Source of the DNA: Alphaproteobacteria bacterium
GTDB taxonomy: Bacteria > Pseudomonadota > Alphaproteobacteria > Micavibrionales > Micavibrionaceae
Length of the DNA: 64,000 nucleotides
Direction: 5' to 3'
NCBI GenBank assembly: GCA_028289285.1
Contig: JANQRF010000007.1
Location: 191,696 to 255,695, forward strand
Shown: positions 1 to 5,563 of the stretch, in pieces
Layout of the letters: each line of letters opens with the position of its first letter
Position numbering within the stretch: the first letter of the stretch is position 1
Position numbers and translations under genes: made by a program
The notes under the pieces: generated by a model
What the model saw: only the letters and a program-made list of their open reading frames with translations
Told to the model about the DNA's origin: nothing
Database searches by the model: none

Positions 1-242
1 GAATCGTTTTCACGACTATCATCAAGAAGTCCAGCTTCACTCCAATGATTCAAAAGGCGATAGGTAATGTCCGTATCTTTAACTGTAAACCGTTTTTCAC
101 CGAGAAGCCGCTCTACCTCAGGCCAGCCCTCTTGTGCGGAAAGGTCAGCACAAACATCAAGCCAATCAGGCGTATGGTAGATGAAATACGCGCCGTCATT
201 TGTACGGTTTTTTATTCTGGCAGTGTTATCAGAGTCGCTCAT
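1..242 (-). CDS. Partial hypothetical protein, possible helix-turn-helix
   Basis: An open reading frame runs from an ATG at 242-240 off the left edge with no stop, giving the first 80 residues. A GAGGA ribosome-binding site lies about 5 bases before the ATG. Residues 50-76 (around TVKDTDITYRLLNHW and the following Gly-Leu-Leu) could form a winged or MerR-like helix-turn-helix, but I do not recognise the family. It is divergent from the XRE regulator at 443, and the AT-rich gap between them includes a TTGACC box that could serve as a -35 for this gene. It probably belongs to the integrated element ending near 4354. A function cannot be named. Confidence 0.6.
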   Translation of the reverse strand, partial: MSDSDNTARIKNRTNDGAYFIYHTPDWLDVCADLSAQEGWPEVERLLGEKRFTVKDTDITYRLLNHWSEAGLLDDSREND

Positions 243-442
243 GCTGTCCTCAAATTATACGGATTGGTATATTTTTATAAATATAAAGTGTACGGTCAAG
301 TATAATTTTATAAATGTTGTTTTTCATATATTTGAACCATTTTTAGTTTCGCTTGCTTAACCTAAAAAAGTGTTATATGATCATGATACGCAATTTGGGA
401 GAATCTCATTTTGTTCAAACCAACCCTTAGGAGGCAAGTGCA

Positions 443-805
443 ATGTTAACACCATTTGGAAAGGAAATACGGAAAATCAGAATTGATAACGATATGAAAC
501 TTTCAGAGATGGCAGAAAAAATAGATGTCACTCCAACTTTTTTGACAGCGGTTGAAACAGGAAGAAAATCTGTTCCCCGGAATTTTCCGGAGAGAGTAGT
601 TCGTGCGCTTGGTGGAGATCAAGCCATGATGGACGTTTTGACAAGTGCAGCTGAGTTATCTCGTAATGTTTATAAAGTAGTCACGGGGCGTGGAAGTAAT
701 GATCGTGACAGGGAGGTTGCTGCGCTTTTTGCGCGTCAGTTTCCTGACATGCCCGATGCAAAAAAAGATCAAATCTTAAAAATCCTCGAAGATGATAATG
801 ATTAA
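443..805 (+). CDS. XRE-family transcriptional regulator
   Basis: The 120-residue protein has an N-terminal XRE helix-turn-helix (about residues 5-60), with KLSEMAEKIDVTPTFLTAVE as the two DNA-binding helices, and an acidic C-terminus. A strong AGGAGG sits 9 bases before the ATG. The next gene, 15 bases downstream, is an ImmA/IrrE-type metallopeptidase. By the known ImmR/ImmA arrangement of integrative elements and prophages, this is likely the element repressor cleaved by that peptidase. The family call is safe; the repressor role is inferred from context. The long AT-rich upstream gap probably holds its operator. Confidence 0.85.
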   Translation: MLTPFGKEIRKIRIDNDMKLSEMAEKIDVTPTFLTAVETGRKSVPRNFPERVVRALGGDQAMMDVLTSAAELSRNVYKVVTGRGSNDRDREVAALFARQFPDMPDAKKDQILKILEDDND

Positions 806-820
806 AAGAAAGGGGAATAC

Positions 821-1369
821 ATGAGTATCATTGCGGCGGAAGCCAAACCACTCTCTAAAAAACAAATCCGCCATTTTGTTGGTGGCGTCAGGGGAGCGCT
901 GGGAATAAGCAACCATGTGTGTGTAGATGTTGAGCAGCTTATCGACATAGTTTTGCCAAGAGCCATCCCACAATTTCATTATGACGTGCGTGAACCATCA
1001 TACATGGCTGACAAACACGGCGAGGCTGATCCCGCTGATATGCGTATCAGTCTTCGTGAAGATGTATATGATGGCATGGTAGCAGGGAACGGCAGAGATC
1101 GTTTTACGGTCCTCCATGAGATCGGACATCTGTTTTTACATCAGTCGGACCGGATAGTTCTGAATAGACAAACTAGCCATGAAAAACTCAAGGCCTACAA
1201 GGACCCAGAATGGCAGGCTGACTTTTTTGCTGGCGAATTTTTGGCTTTTCATGGCTTTGTCAATCGGTTCTCAGGACCGAGAGAGATGGCACTGGCGATG
1301 GGGTTATCGGAGAGAGCAGCACAGGTCCGCTGGAGTATTTACAAACAAGATGGGCTGGTGGCGGCGTAA
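821..1369 (+). CDS. ImmA/IrrE-family metallo-endopeptidase
   Basis: The 182-residue protein carries the zinc-protease motif HEIGH at about residue 100 (VLHEIGHLFLH) and a downstream Glu-Ala-Asp-type segment (EWQADFFAGEFL, about residues 130-141), as in ImmA/IrrE peptidases. In known elements ImmA cleaves the partner XRE repressor after DNA damage or quorum signals, switching the element on. It follows the XRE gene by 15 bases and is surely co-transcribed with it. The C-terminal part (GLSERAAQVRWSIYK) looks like the usual helical tail. An alternative role as a stress-response protease cannot be excluded. Confidence 0.85.
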   Translation: MSIIAAEAKPLSKKQIRHFVGGVRGALGISNHVCVDVEQLIDIVLPRAIPQFHYDVREPSYMADKHGEADPADMRISLREDVYDGMVAGNGRDRFTVLHEIGHLFLHQSDRIVLNRQTSHEKLKAYKDPEWQADFFAGEFLAFHGFVNRFSGPREMALAMGLSERAAQVRWSIYKQDGLVAA

Positions 1370-1586
1370 TTAAGATGAAGGAGGCTGTGTTCAAAAAAGA
1401 TTGAAAAAAAAGGACAGAAAAAGACAGCGAGATGCGTCTTAATCTGCCCTGAAACCATACGCCTTTGAGGGGCGCTAAGGTCTTGTTGATACCCGATTCT
1501 AGCAATTCCCCTCATCAGGCGCAAATTCTTTTCCGGCCTTCGGGCTGGTTCGTTAACAATTTGTCAAATGATAAGGAGGCGCTCAA

Positions 1587-1784
1587 ATGAGCAGCGACTT
1601 TGAAGATGAGGACAGCCCGAAGCTGTTTTCTGACGACGAGCTCCCTAAGCGGGAGCCGCCGCCCAAAGCTCCACCAGAAGGCAAAACTCTGATTTGCAGG
1701 CCGTATATTACCCTGAAAAATGGGAAGCGTTTACACGCTTCGGCTTACGGCAAACAGGCGTTTTGCTTTTACGTGGACGCATAA
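1587..1784 (+). CDS. Small hypothetical protein of the element
   Basis: A 65-residue protein with an excellent ribosome-binding site (AAGGAGG, 8 bases before the ATG). The N-terminal half is acidic and proline-rich (PKREPPPKAPPEG); the C-terminal half has TLICRPYITLKNGKRLHA followed by a Tyr-Gly-Lys segment, which resembles short conserved proteins seen in integrative elements. It has no signal peptide or membrane segment. The 217 bases before it (1370-1586) hold only a small UUCG-type hairpin (CCGGCC-TTCG-GGCTGG, 1534-1549). I do not recognise a function. Confidence 0.6.
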   Translation: MSSDFEDEDSPKLFSDDELPKREPPPKAPPEGKTLICRPYITLKNGKRLHASAYGKQAFCFYVDA

Positions 1785-1790
1785 CATCAT

Positions 1791-1816
1791 GGGGGCGCGA
1801 CTTAGGGCGCGTCCCC
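1791..1816 (+). terminator. GC-rich hairpin after the 65-residue gene
   Basis: GGGG-g-CGCG pairs with CGCG-t-CCCC around a short loop, 7 bases after the stop codon at 1784. There is no real U-run after it (TCAATTT), so it may be a weak terminator or a processing/attenuation hairpin between this gene and the next. Confidence 0.35.
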
Positions 1817-1856
1817 TCAATTTAAAATCACATCAAATTAAGGAAGGAACGTAAAA

Positions 1857-1988
1857 ATGCCAAAAAAGAAATCATCAAGTCGAGTATCTACTATTGCCGG
1901 GAAAAAGCCGACCAAGTCAGAAGCAAAATCTCTGGCTGCCTCTGTTTTGAGTCAAGACGAGGTCAAAGGGCAAAAAAGAAAAAAATAA
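1857..1988 (+). CDS. 43-residue lysine-rich small protein
   Basis: An ATG at 1857, preceded by AAGGAAGG, opens a 43-codon frame ending in TAA. The protein is very basic: the start is MPKKKSSSR, the middle KKPTKSEAKSLAASVLSQDE and the end a run of Lys and Arg. Its ribosome-binding site and the 12-bp stem just after the stop support a real gene. Such small basic proteins are common in integrative elements and may bind nucleic acid, but that is a guess. Confidence 0.5.
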   Translation: MPKKKSSSRVSTIAGKKPTKSEAKSLAASVLSQDEVKGQKRKK

Positions 1989-2007
1989 TCTAAAATGCAT
2001 AAGCGGT

Positions 2008-2044
2008 GTGAATGGGCCAGACTGATTTAGTTTGGCCCATTCAC
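2008..2044. terminator. 12-bp perfect hairpin between convergent genes
   Basis: GTGAATGGGCCA (2008-2019) is the exact inverse of TGGCCCATTCAC (2033-2044), with a 13-base loop. It lies between the end of the small plus-strand gene (1988) and the end of the minus-strand membrane-protein gene (2075), the classic place for a two-way terminator. The U-run is poor on the plus strand. Confidence 0.6.
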
Positions 2045-2074
2045 CTTCCGCTGTCAGCATTGAATCAATTTTTT

Positions 2075-2566
2075 TTAATCTACACCACGCGTGCACCAAC
2101 GGAACGTGTATATAAAAAGGAAGATAAAAGCAGGAGGGAAGGTCAGTAAAAACAACATCCGGGGTATGTTATAAAGTCCTACATCAAAGATTATCTCGAA
2201 AAGCTCGCTATGTGTGAACAGGATTAAGCTCGACCAGAGCAGGTATAAACTCATACTTATCCTGAAGATACGCTTTTTATACCATTTCTTTCCGAACGCA
2301 ATCAGGGGCGTTTGAAAGTGCCAGCACAAGTAAATAGATAAACAGATCGCCAGCGTTTTGAAGGCAGAAATTATCCTGTCTCGGCTTCCCTGTCTGTATT
2401 TTTCACGCTGTATGTTTTTTTGCATAGTTGATAGGTCCAGATTTTCTACATCTATAAGAAGACTTGGTCCCGAATCTGCCACTACATATCTTTCTTGATT
2501 TTGCGCGTGACCGGATGAAGACAGAAGAAGTACTGAAAGAAAAATCAAGAAAAGATGAGTAGGCAT
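2075..2566 (-). CDS. Hypothetical exported membrane protein
   Basis: A 163-residue protein with a clear signal peptide (residues 1-21, LIFLSVLLLSSSGHA, cleavage after Ala), a short periplasmic part (about 22-65), and three hydrophobic segments (about 67-92, 101-120 and 130-155). A GGAG ribosome-binding site lies 8 bases before the ATG. It is flanked on both sides by strong hairpins, so it is probably transcribed alone. It belongs to the integrated element; I do not recognise the family. Confidence 0.55.
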   Translation of the reverse strand: MPTHLFLIFLSVLLLSSSGHAQNQERYVVADSGPSLLIDVENLDLSTMQKNIQREKYRQGSRDRIISAFKTLAICLSIYLCWHFQTPLIAFGKKWYKKRIFRISMSLYLLWSSLILFTHSELFEIIFDVGLYNIPRMLFLLTFPPAFIFLFIYTFRWCTRGVD

Positions 2567-2585
2567 AAAATATCTCCATAAAAAA

Positions 2586-2611
2586 TCACCAGAGCTGTCC
2601 TGCTCTGGTGA
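2586..2611 (-). terminator. Intrinsic terminator for minus-strand transcription
   Basis: TCACCAGAGC and GCTCTGGTGA form a perfect 10-bp stem with a 6-base loop. Read on the minus strand it is followed by ATTTTTT. No recognised protein gene ends just upstream of it on that strand, so it may end a non-coding transcript covering 2619-2750 or read-through from the gene at 2876-3172. Confidence 0.7.
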
Positions 2612-2618
2612 CCGGGAG

Positions 2619-2750
2619 TTTCAAAGCCGCTGTGATACGACCGCGACGACCTTTAGGCCGGGGCCTTGGACATACGCCGCCGCCTCCCGGCCATAGCCGA
2701 GAAGCGACGTGGTTTACGGACACGCCGTCCGATCACAGAGGGGTTTGAAA
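2619..2750 (-). repeat. 132-bp imperfect palindrome, possible structured RNA
   Basis: The two ends match as an inverted repeat about 33 bases long: TTTCAAA-CC-CTGTGAT-GAC-GCG-CC is shared between 2619-2651 and the complement of 2718-2750 with a few mismatches. The centre is GC-rich and self-complementary (GGCCGGGGCC, CCGGCC). A minus-strand transcript would fold into a long stem and then meet the terminator at 2586-2611, which is how many small RNAs are built. A minus-strand frame through it ends in an arginine-rich tail but lacks an ATG start, so it is not called. It could also be a small inverted-repeat transposon relic. Confidence 0.4.
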
Positions 2751-2799
2751 GCCCCAGCACGCCATACAGGACGAGCTCACCATTGATAGTTCACACAGT

Positions 2800-2830
2800 G
2801 TCAAAATACAATGCTAATCAGTATTTTGAC
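2800..2830. repeat. 10-bp inverted repeat, operator-like
   Basis: GTCAAAATAC (2800-2809) and GTATTTTGAC (2821-2830) are perfect inverse copies with an 11-base spacer, just upstream (on the minus strand) of the 132-bp palindrome and downstream of the DUF5681-like gene. It could be a regulator-binding site or part of a promoter for the possible RNA. Confidence 0.35.
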
Positions 2831-2875
2831 GGCGTGTTTGAAATGGTACGGAATCTTTACAGGATAAATAATCTC

Positions 2876-3172
2876 TTATTTAAGTTTGCCGTCGATCGCA
2901 TTTTCAATCTGCTGCATCACGTTTAAGTCTCCCGCCATAGCCTTCTGGAACTTCTTTGCAGCGATTATCTGGGCCATTGTGAGGTTTTGAGGCGACTGTA
3001 TCACTTTCCTAAAGTCCAGCGCGCTCATGGCGGCAAAGCGGCGCAGGGCAACCCGGATTGACTGTGGGTTTTTTAGGCGCGCGAGCATCGCTGGATTTGC
3101 TCCCAGAGGCGCGCCAAAGCGATACAACTTTCCGATTGCCTTTATCTCAGGATTTCCGCATGGATTACTCAT
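2876..3172 (-). CDS. Small DUF5681/terminase-small-subunit-like protein
   Basis: A 98-residue protein. The last 35 residues (LTMAQIIAAKKFQKAMAGD, then a segment ending in IDGK) follow the pattern found in DUF5681 and phage small-terminase-like proteins, in which a helical alanine-rich stretch with Ala-x-x-Gly-Asp is followed by an Ile-Asp-Gly-Lys ending. The start has a Gly-Asn-Pro motif (GNPEIK). This points to a phage or integrative-element origin, consistent with its neighbours. No large terminase or capsid gene is nearby, so a role in packaging here is doubtful. Confidence 0.55.
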   Translation of the reverse strand: MSNPCGNPEIKAIGKLYRFGAPLGANPAMLARLKNPQSIRVALRRFAAMSALDFRKVIQSPQNLTMAQIIAAKKFQKAMAGDLNVMQQIENAIDGKLK

Positions 3173-3226
3173 TTTCTATCAAGGGCGTGTAATGGTTAAC
3201 TCATTGATTAAAATAATGTTCTGTAG

Positions 3227-3311
3227 AGCTTATGTTTTCAATTTATGCATGTGCGCGCCAGCTGTTGAGGGCGCTGCGCACATGCTTAAGTATAAATCAA
3301 AAACATAAGCT
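3227..3311. repeat. Nested inverted repeats (85 bp)
   Basis: Outer arms AGCTTATGTTTT (3227-3238) and AAAACATAAGCT (3300-3311) are perfect inverse copies of 12 bp. Inside them GCATGTGCGC (3247-3256) and GCGCACATGC (3276-3285) form a second perfect 10-bp stem. The whole could extrude as a cruciform or fold as RNA. It lies in a 427-bp stretch without a firm gene. Possible roles are a transfer or replication site of the element, a terminator, or a regulator target. Confidence 0.5.
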
Positions 3312-3372
3312 GGAGCGGTTTGAATTATATTTGGTGACGGTAATAATTTGAGAAACGGCCATAATCTCGTGT

Positions 3373-3492
3373 TTAAAAACCATTGTGACGATTCAGGGGG
3401 ATTTTTGAATCTGCATGTTTTCTGAGTATGATTGCCCAGTCTTCAATATCTCTGGTAAATTGGTTCCAAGTCTCAGGACTTAGGTCCACCAT
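3373..3492 (-). CDS. Possible 39-residue small protein or remnant
   Basis: An ATG frame of 40 codons reads MVDLSPETWNQFTRDIEDWA and continues to a TAA. The composition is protein-like, but there is no clear ribosome-binding site and nothing to compare it with. It may be the end of a decayed gene. The rest of 3173-3599 holds the nested inverted repeats and the toxin-antitoxin promoter only. Confidence 0.25.
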   Translation of the reverse strand: MVDLSPETWNQFTRDIEDWAIILRKHADSKIPLNRHNGF

Positions 3493-3546
3493 TTTACCGT
3501 GTAGTCTTCGCTAACTATTCTCTGGCCTAGTGTTTTCAATTGTCTA

Positions 3547-3585
3547 TTGACTTTCGGTCCATTTTGTTATAACATAAGTTATAAC
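3547..3585 (+). promoter_or_regulatory. Promoter and operator of the AbrB-Doc operon
   Basis: A TTGACT -35 box (3547-3552) is followed by two copies of the palindrome GTTATAAC (3566-3573 and 3578-3585) separated by ATAA. The first copy overlaps the -10 region, and the ATG is 15 bases after the second. Toxin-antitoxin operons usually repress themselves through such repeats, so these are probably the antitoxin binding sites. Confidence 0.6.
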
Positions 3586-3599
3586 AATGAGGTGTTAAT

Positions 3600-3821
3600 A
3601 TGGAGCTAAAAGTCACGAAAATCGGCAATTCTCTAGGTGTTGTTCTCCCTAAGGAATTGATTGCCAACCTTAAGTTGGATAAAGGCGATACGCTTTGGGT
3701 AACGGACGCTCAGTCTGGCTATAGAATTACGCCTTATGACCCAGCTTTTGGAGAGCAGATGGCGCAGGCTCGTAAAATCATGAAAAAACGCCGGAATGTT
3801 TTAAGAGAGCTGGCTAAGTGA
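3600..3821 (+). CDS. AbrB/MazE-family antitoxin
   Basis: A 73-residue protein with an N-terminal AbrB/MazE swapped-hairpin DNA-binding domain (about residues 1-45; KIGNSLGVVLPKELI is the hallmark) and a basic helical tail (46-73) that would bind and block the toxin. Its stop overlaps the Doc start by 4 bases (ATGA), so the two are translationally coupled. The palindromic operator is just upstream. Function as antitoxin and autorepressor is inferred from the family and the pairing; Doc more often partners with Phd, but AbrB partners are also common. Confidence 0.85.
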   Translation: MELKVTKIGNSLGVVLPKELIANLKLDKGDTLWVTDAQSGYRITPYDPAFGEQMAQARKIMKKRRNVLRELAK

Positions 3822-4210
3822 ATACACCTTACATCTGGATATTGGAATCCATCGTCCATGCCATCCATGATGAGCAGATTGCAGAGCACGGGGGTTTGAC
3901 CGGAACAAGAGATGTTTCGTTGTTGCAATCGGCCTTAGCAAGACCGCACAATCTTTTCAGTTATAAGAAAAAACCAGATATAGCGGATTTGGCGGCGAGC
4001 TATGGCTACGGAATAGCAAGCAATCATCCGTTTAATGATGGAAACAAGCGAACAGCTTTTGTTGTTATGGAGCTCTTTCTTGAGTTAAATGGATTTAAGC
4101 TAGTCGCAGATGATACTTCTTGTGTTTTGACCATGCTAGATGTGGCAGCTGGCAAGATATTAGAACAAGATTTTGCTGTGTGGATAAGAGAAAATATAGA
4201 GAAGAATTAG
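3818..4210 (+). CDS. doc: Doc-type Fic-domain toxin
   Basis: A 130-residue Fic/Doc protein. The catalytic motif HPFNDGNKRTA (residues 67-77) has the Doc form, with Lys instead of the second Gly found in AMP-transferring Fic enzymes. Known Doc toxins phosphorylate elongation factor Tu and so stop translation. The N-terminal ILESIVHAIHDEQIAEHGG is the usual Doc start. It overlaps its antitoxin by 4 bases. All expected parts are present, so it is probably functional. It is the last gene before the attachment-site sequence and may stabilise the element. Confidence 0.9.
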   Translation: MNTPYIWILESIVHAIHDEQIAEHGGLTGTRDVSLLQSALARPHNLFSYKKKPDIADLAASYGYGIASNHPFNDGNKRTAFVVMELFLELNGFKLVADDTSCVLTMLDVAAGKILEQDFAVWIRENIEKN

Positions 4211-4302
4211 CCTCTAACTGCAATCCCCACCATTTCATAACGTTGTTTACCTGTAAGTGTTTTCCATCTGCACAATGAGGCCAAGCCACCTCATAAAAAA
4301 AA

Positions 4303-4327
4303 GCAAACACGCGCAAGCGCGGTTTGC
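4303..4327 (-). terminator. Intrinsic terminator of the 7848-4385 kinase operon
   Basis: GCAAAC-CGCGC pairs with GCGCG-GTTTGC (11 bp, one bulged A, 2-base loop). On the minus strand it is followed by eight T. It lies 58 bases past the stop of the kinase at 4385 but on the element side of the tRNA-like sequence, so the operon seems to end in a terminator supplied by the element. Confidence 0.7.
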
Positions 4328-4329
4328 GG

Positions 4330-4354
4330 GGTTCGAATCCATCCACCTCCACCA
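4330..4354 (+). other. tRNA 3'-end fragment, candidate attachment site
   Basis: The 25 bases contain a T-loop (TTCGAAT, 4332-4338), the 3' half of a T-stem (CCATC), a full 7-base acceptor strand (CACCTCC), the discriminator A and CCA. The bases before it do not pair as a T-stem and no 5' half of a tRNA is present. This is what integration into the 3' end of a tRNA gene leaves at the far end of an element. The orientation puts the element to the left. The acceptor implies a tRNA beginning GGAGGTG, perhaps a serine tRNA. Confidence 0.6.
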
Positions 4355-4384
4355 TTTAGTTTCAAATCACAGCTACTATTAAAA

Positions 4385-5104
4385 TTAAGATTTAGGTATA
4401 GAGAAAAATACGCTCGTACCTGTACCAGGTTTTGAATCTATAACTATTTGCCCGCCGTGGCGCTGGATGATTTTATGCGCAATGGTCAGGCCTGCTCCAA
4501 CCCCTTTATATTTATCCGGTGCTAGACGGCGGAAAAGACGGAGAACTTCTTCATGATATTCTTTGGCAATACCAATTCCATTATCTTTGATTTCAAATAG
4601 CCAGTTTTCTTCTTTTTGAATAGAAGTAATTGTAATTTCCCTTTTTCCATTGCCTTCATGAAATTTCAATGCGTTATCAATCAAATTAACAAAAAGCAGT
4701 TGGAGCTGATTAGGATCAGCTATCACAACAGGTAATTCGCTACACTCAATAACTACACAATATTGACGAATAGCATTGTCAAGTTCCTGCAATGCATTGG
4801 TGACAATGTCATTGCAGTTTGTTTCCCTCATAGGGCCGGCGCGTGTATTAAGACGAGAAAATGTTAAAAGCGCCTGCTGCATGTCATCAATCTTTTTTAA
4901 AGAAGTTTCCAGGAGGCCAATATATTCTTGTTCTTCTTCCGTCAGGTTATTTTGGCGGCTTCCAATTAATAAGCGTGTGAATTCCTTTACATGGCGCAGT
5001 GGTGCATTAAGGTCATGCGAAACAATATAGGCAAAATCCTCATAATCCCTGGCAATCTGATCGGTACGGCTTTCTACAAGATCTTTTTGAATGACCGGCT
5101 GCAT
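4385..5104 (-). CDS. Sensor-less histidine kinase
   Basis: A 239-residue kinase made of HisKA (about 22-88, phospho-acceptor His30 in SHDLNAPLR) and HATPase (about 125-237; N box around Asn140-Asn144, DNGIGI at 174-179, GVGAGL at 201-206). It has no sensor or membrane part. It is the last gene of a three-gene unit after the REC protein (3-base gap) and the multi-PAS kinase. The kinase cores of this protein and the PAS kinase are of the same phytochrome-like type, with SHDL at the His box. It may take its signal from the REC protein next to it or form mixed dimers. Confidence 0.85.
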   Translation of the reverse strand: MQPVIQKDLVESRTDQIARDYEDFAYIVSHDLNAPLRHVKEFTRLLIGSRQNNLTEEEQEYIGLLETSLKKIDDMQQALLTFSRLNTRAGPMRETNCNDIVTNALQELDNAIRQYCVVIECSELPVVIADPNQLQLLFVNLIDNALKFHEGNGKREITITSIQKEENWLFEIKDNGIGIAKEYHEEVLRLFRRLAPDKYKGVGAGLTIAHKIIQRHGGQIVIDSKPGTGTSVFFSIPKS

Positions 5105-5107
5105 GAT

Positions 5108-5563
5108 CTATTCCTCAATATTGTTCCCACTAGGCAGGACAACAACACTGAACCAGAAATCTTCGACTGCGGTGACAACATCGTGGAATTTTTCCAGGTT
5201 AACCGGTTTAACGATATAAGAGCTGGCATGTAGATCATAGGTTTTGAGGACATCCTGTTCAGCTTCGGAGCTGGTCAGGATAACAACCGGGATACGGCGC
5301 AGATTATCATCTGCCTTCATTTCAGCCAAAACCTGCTTCCCGTCTTTTTTGGGCATATTGATATCAAGCAGGATAATATCGGGGCGTGGATGATCAGCGT
5401 ATCCATTTTTGCGTTGAAGCATATCCATGGCTACCTCACCATCAGGCGCAACATGGATGCTATTGGTAATCTTAGCTTTTTCAAAAGCCTTTTTAGTTAA
5501 GAAGACGTCACCTTCGTTATCTTCAACCAATAAAATTTCTATAGGTTTTGCATTATCTATCAT
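5108..5563 (-). CDS. Stand-alone response-regulator receiver protein
   Basis: A 151-residue single REC domain with the acid pair at Glu14/Asp15, phospho-acceptor Asp67 (LLDINMP), switch Thr97 and Lys119. It has no output domain. The type (long insert after the first helix, LLDINMPKKDG) is the Rcp1-like class that pairs with phytochrome-type kinases. It overlaps the end of the PAS kinase by 4 bases and is followed by the small kinase, so it likely shuttles phosphate between them or to a phosphotransfer protein. Confidence 0.9.
   Translation of the reverse strand: MIDNAKPIEILLVEDNEGDVFLTKKAFEKAKITNSIHVAPDGEVAMDMLQRKNGYADHPRPDIILLDINMPKKDGKQVLAEMKADDNLRRIPVVILTSSEAEQDVLKTYDLHASSYIVKPVNLEKFHDVVTAVEDFWFSVVVLPSGNNIEE

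Noticed and set aside
45..305. 86-codon plus-strand frame at the left edge
   Set aside because: It is antisense to the partial minus-strand gene, which has a ribosome-binding site and better composition.
2666..2926. 86-codon plus-strand frame over the palindrome
   Set aside because: It runs through both the inverted repeat and the end of the DUF5681-like gene on the other strand and has no ribosome-binding site.
4230..4354. Complete tRNA gene
   Set aside because: Only the T-loop, 3' strands and CCA are present; no GGAGGTG 5' acceptor strand, D-arm or anticodon arm can be found upstream.
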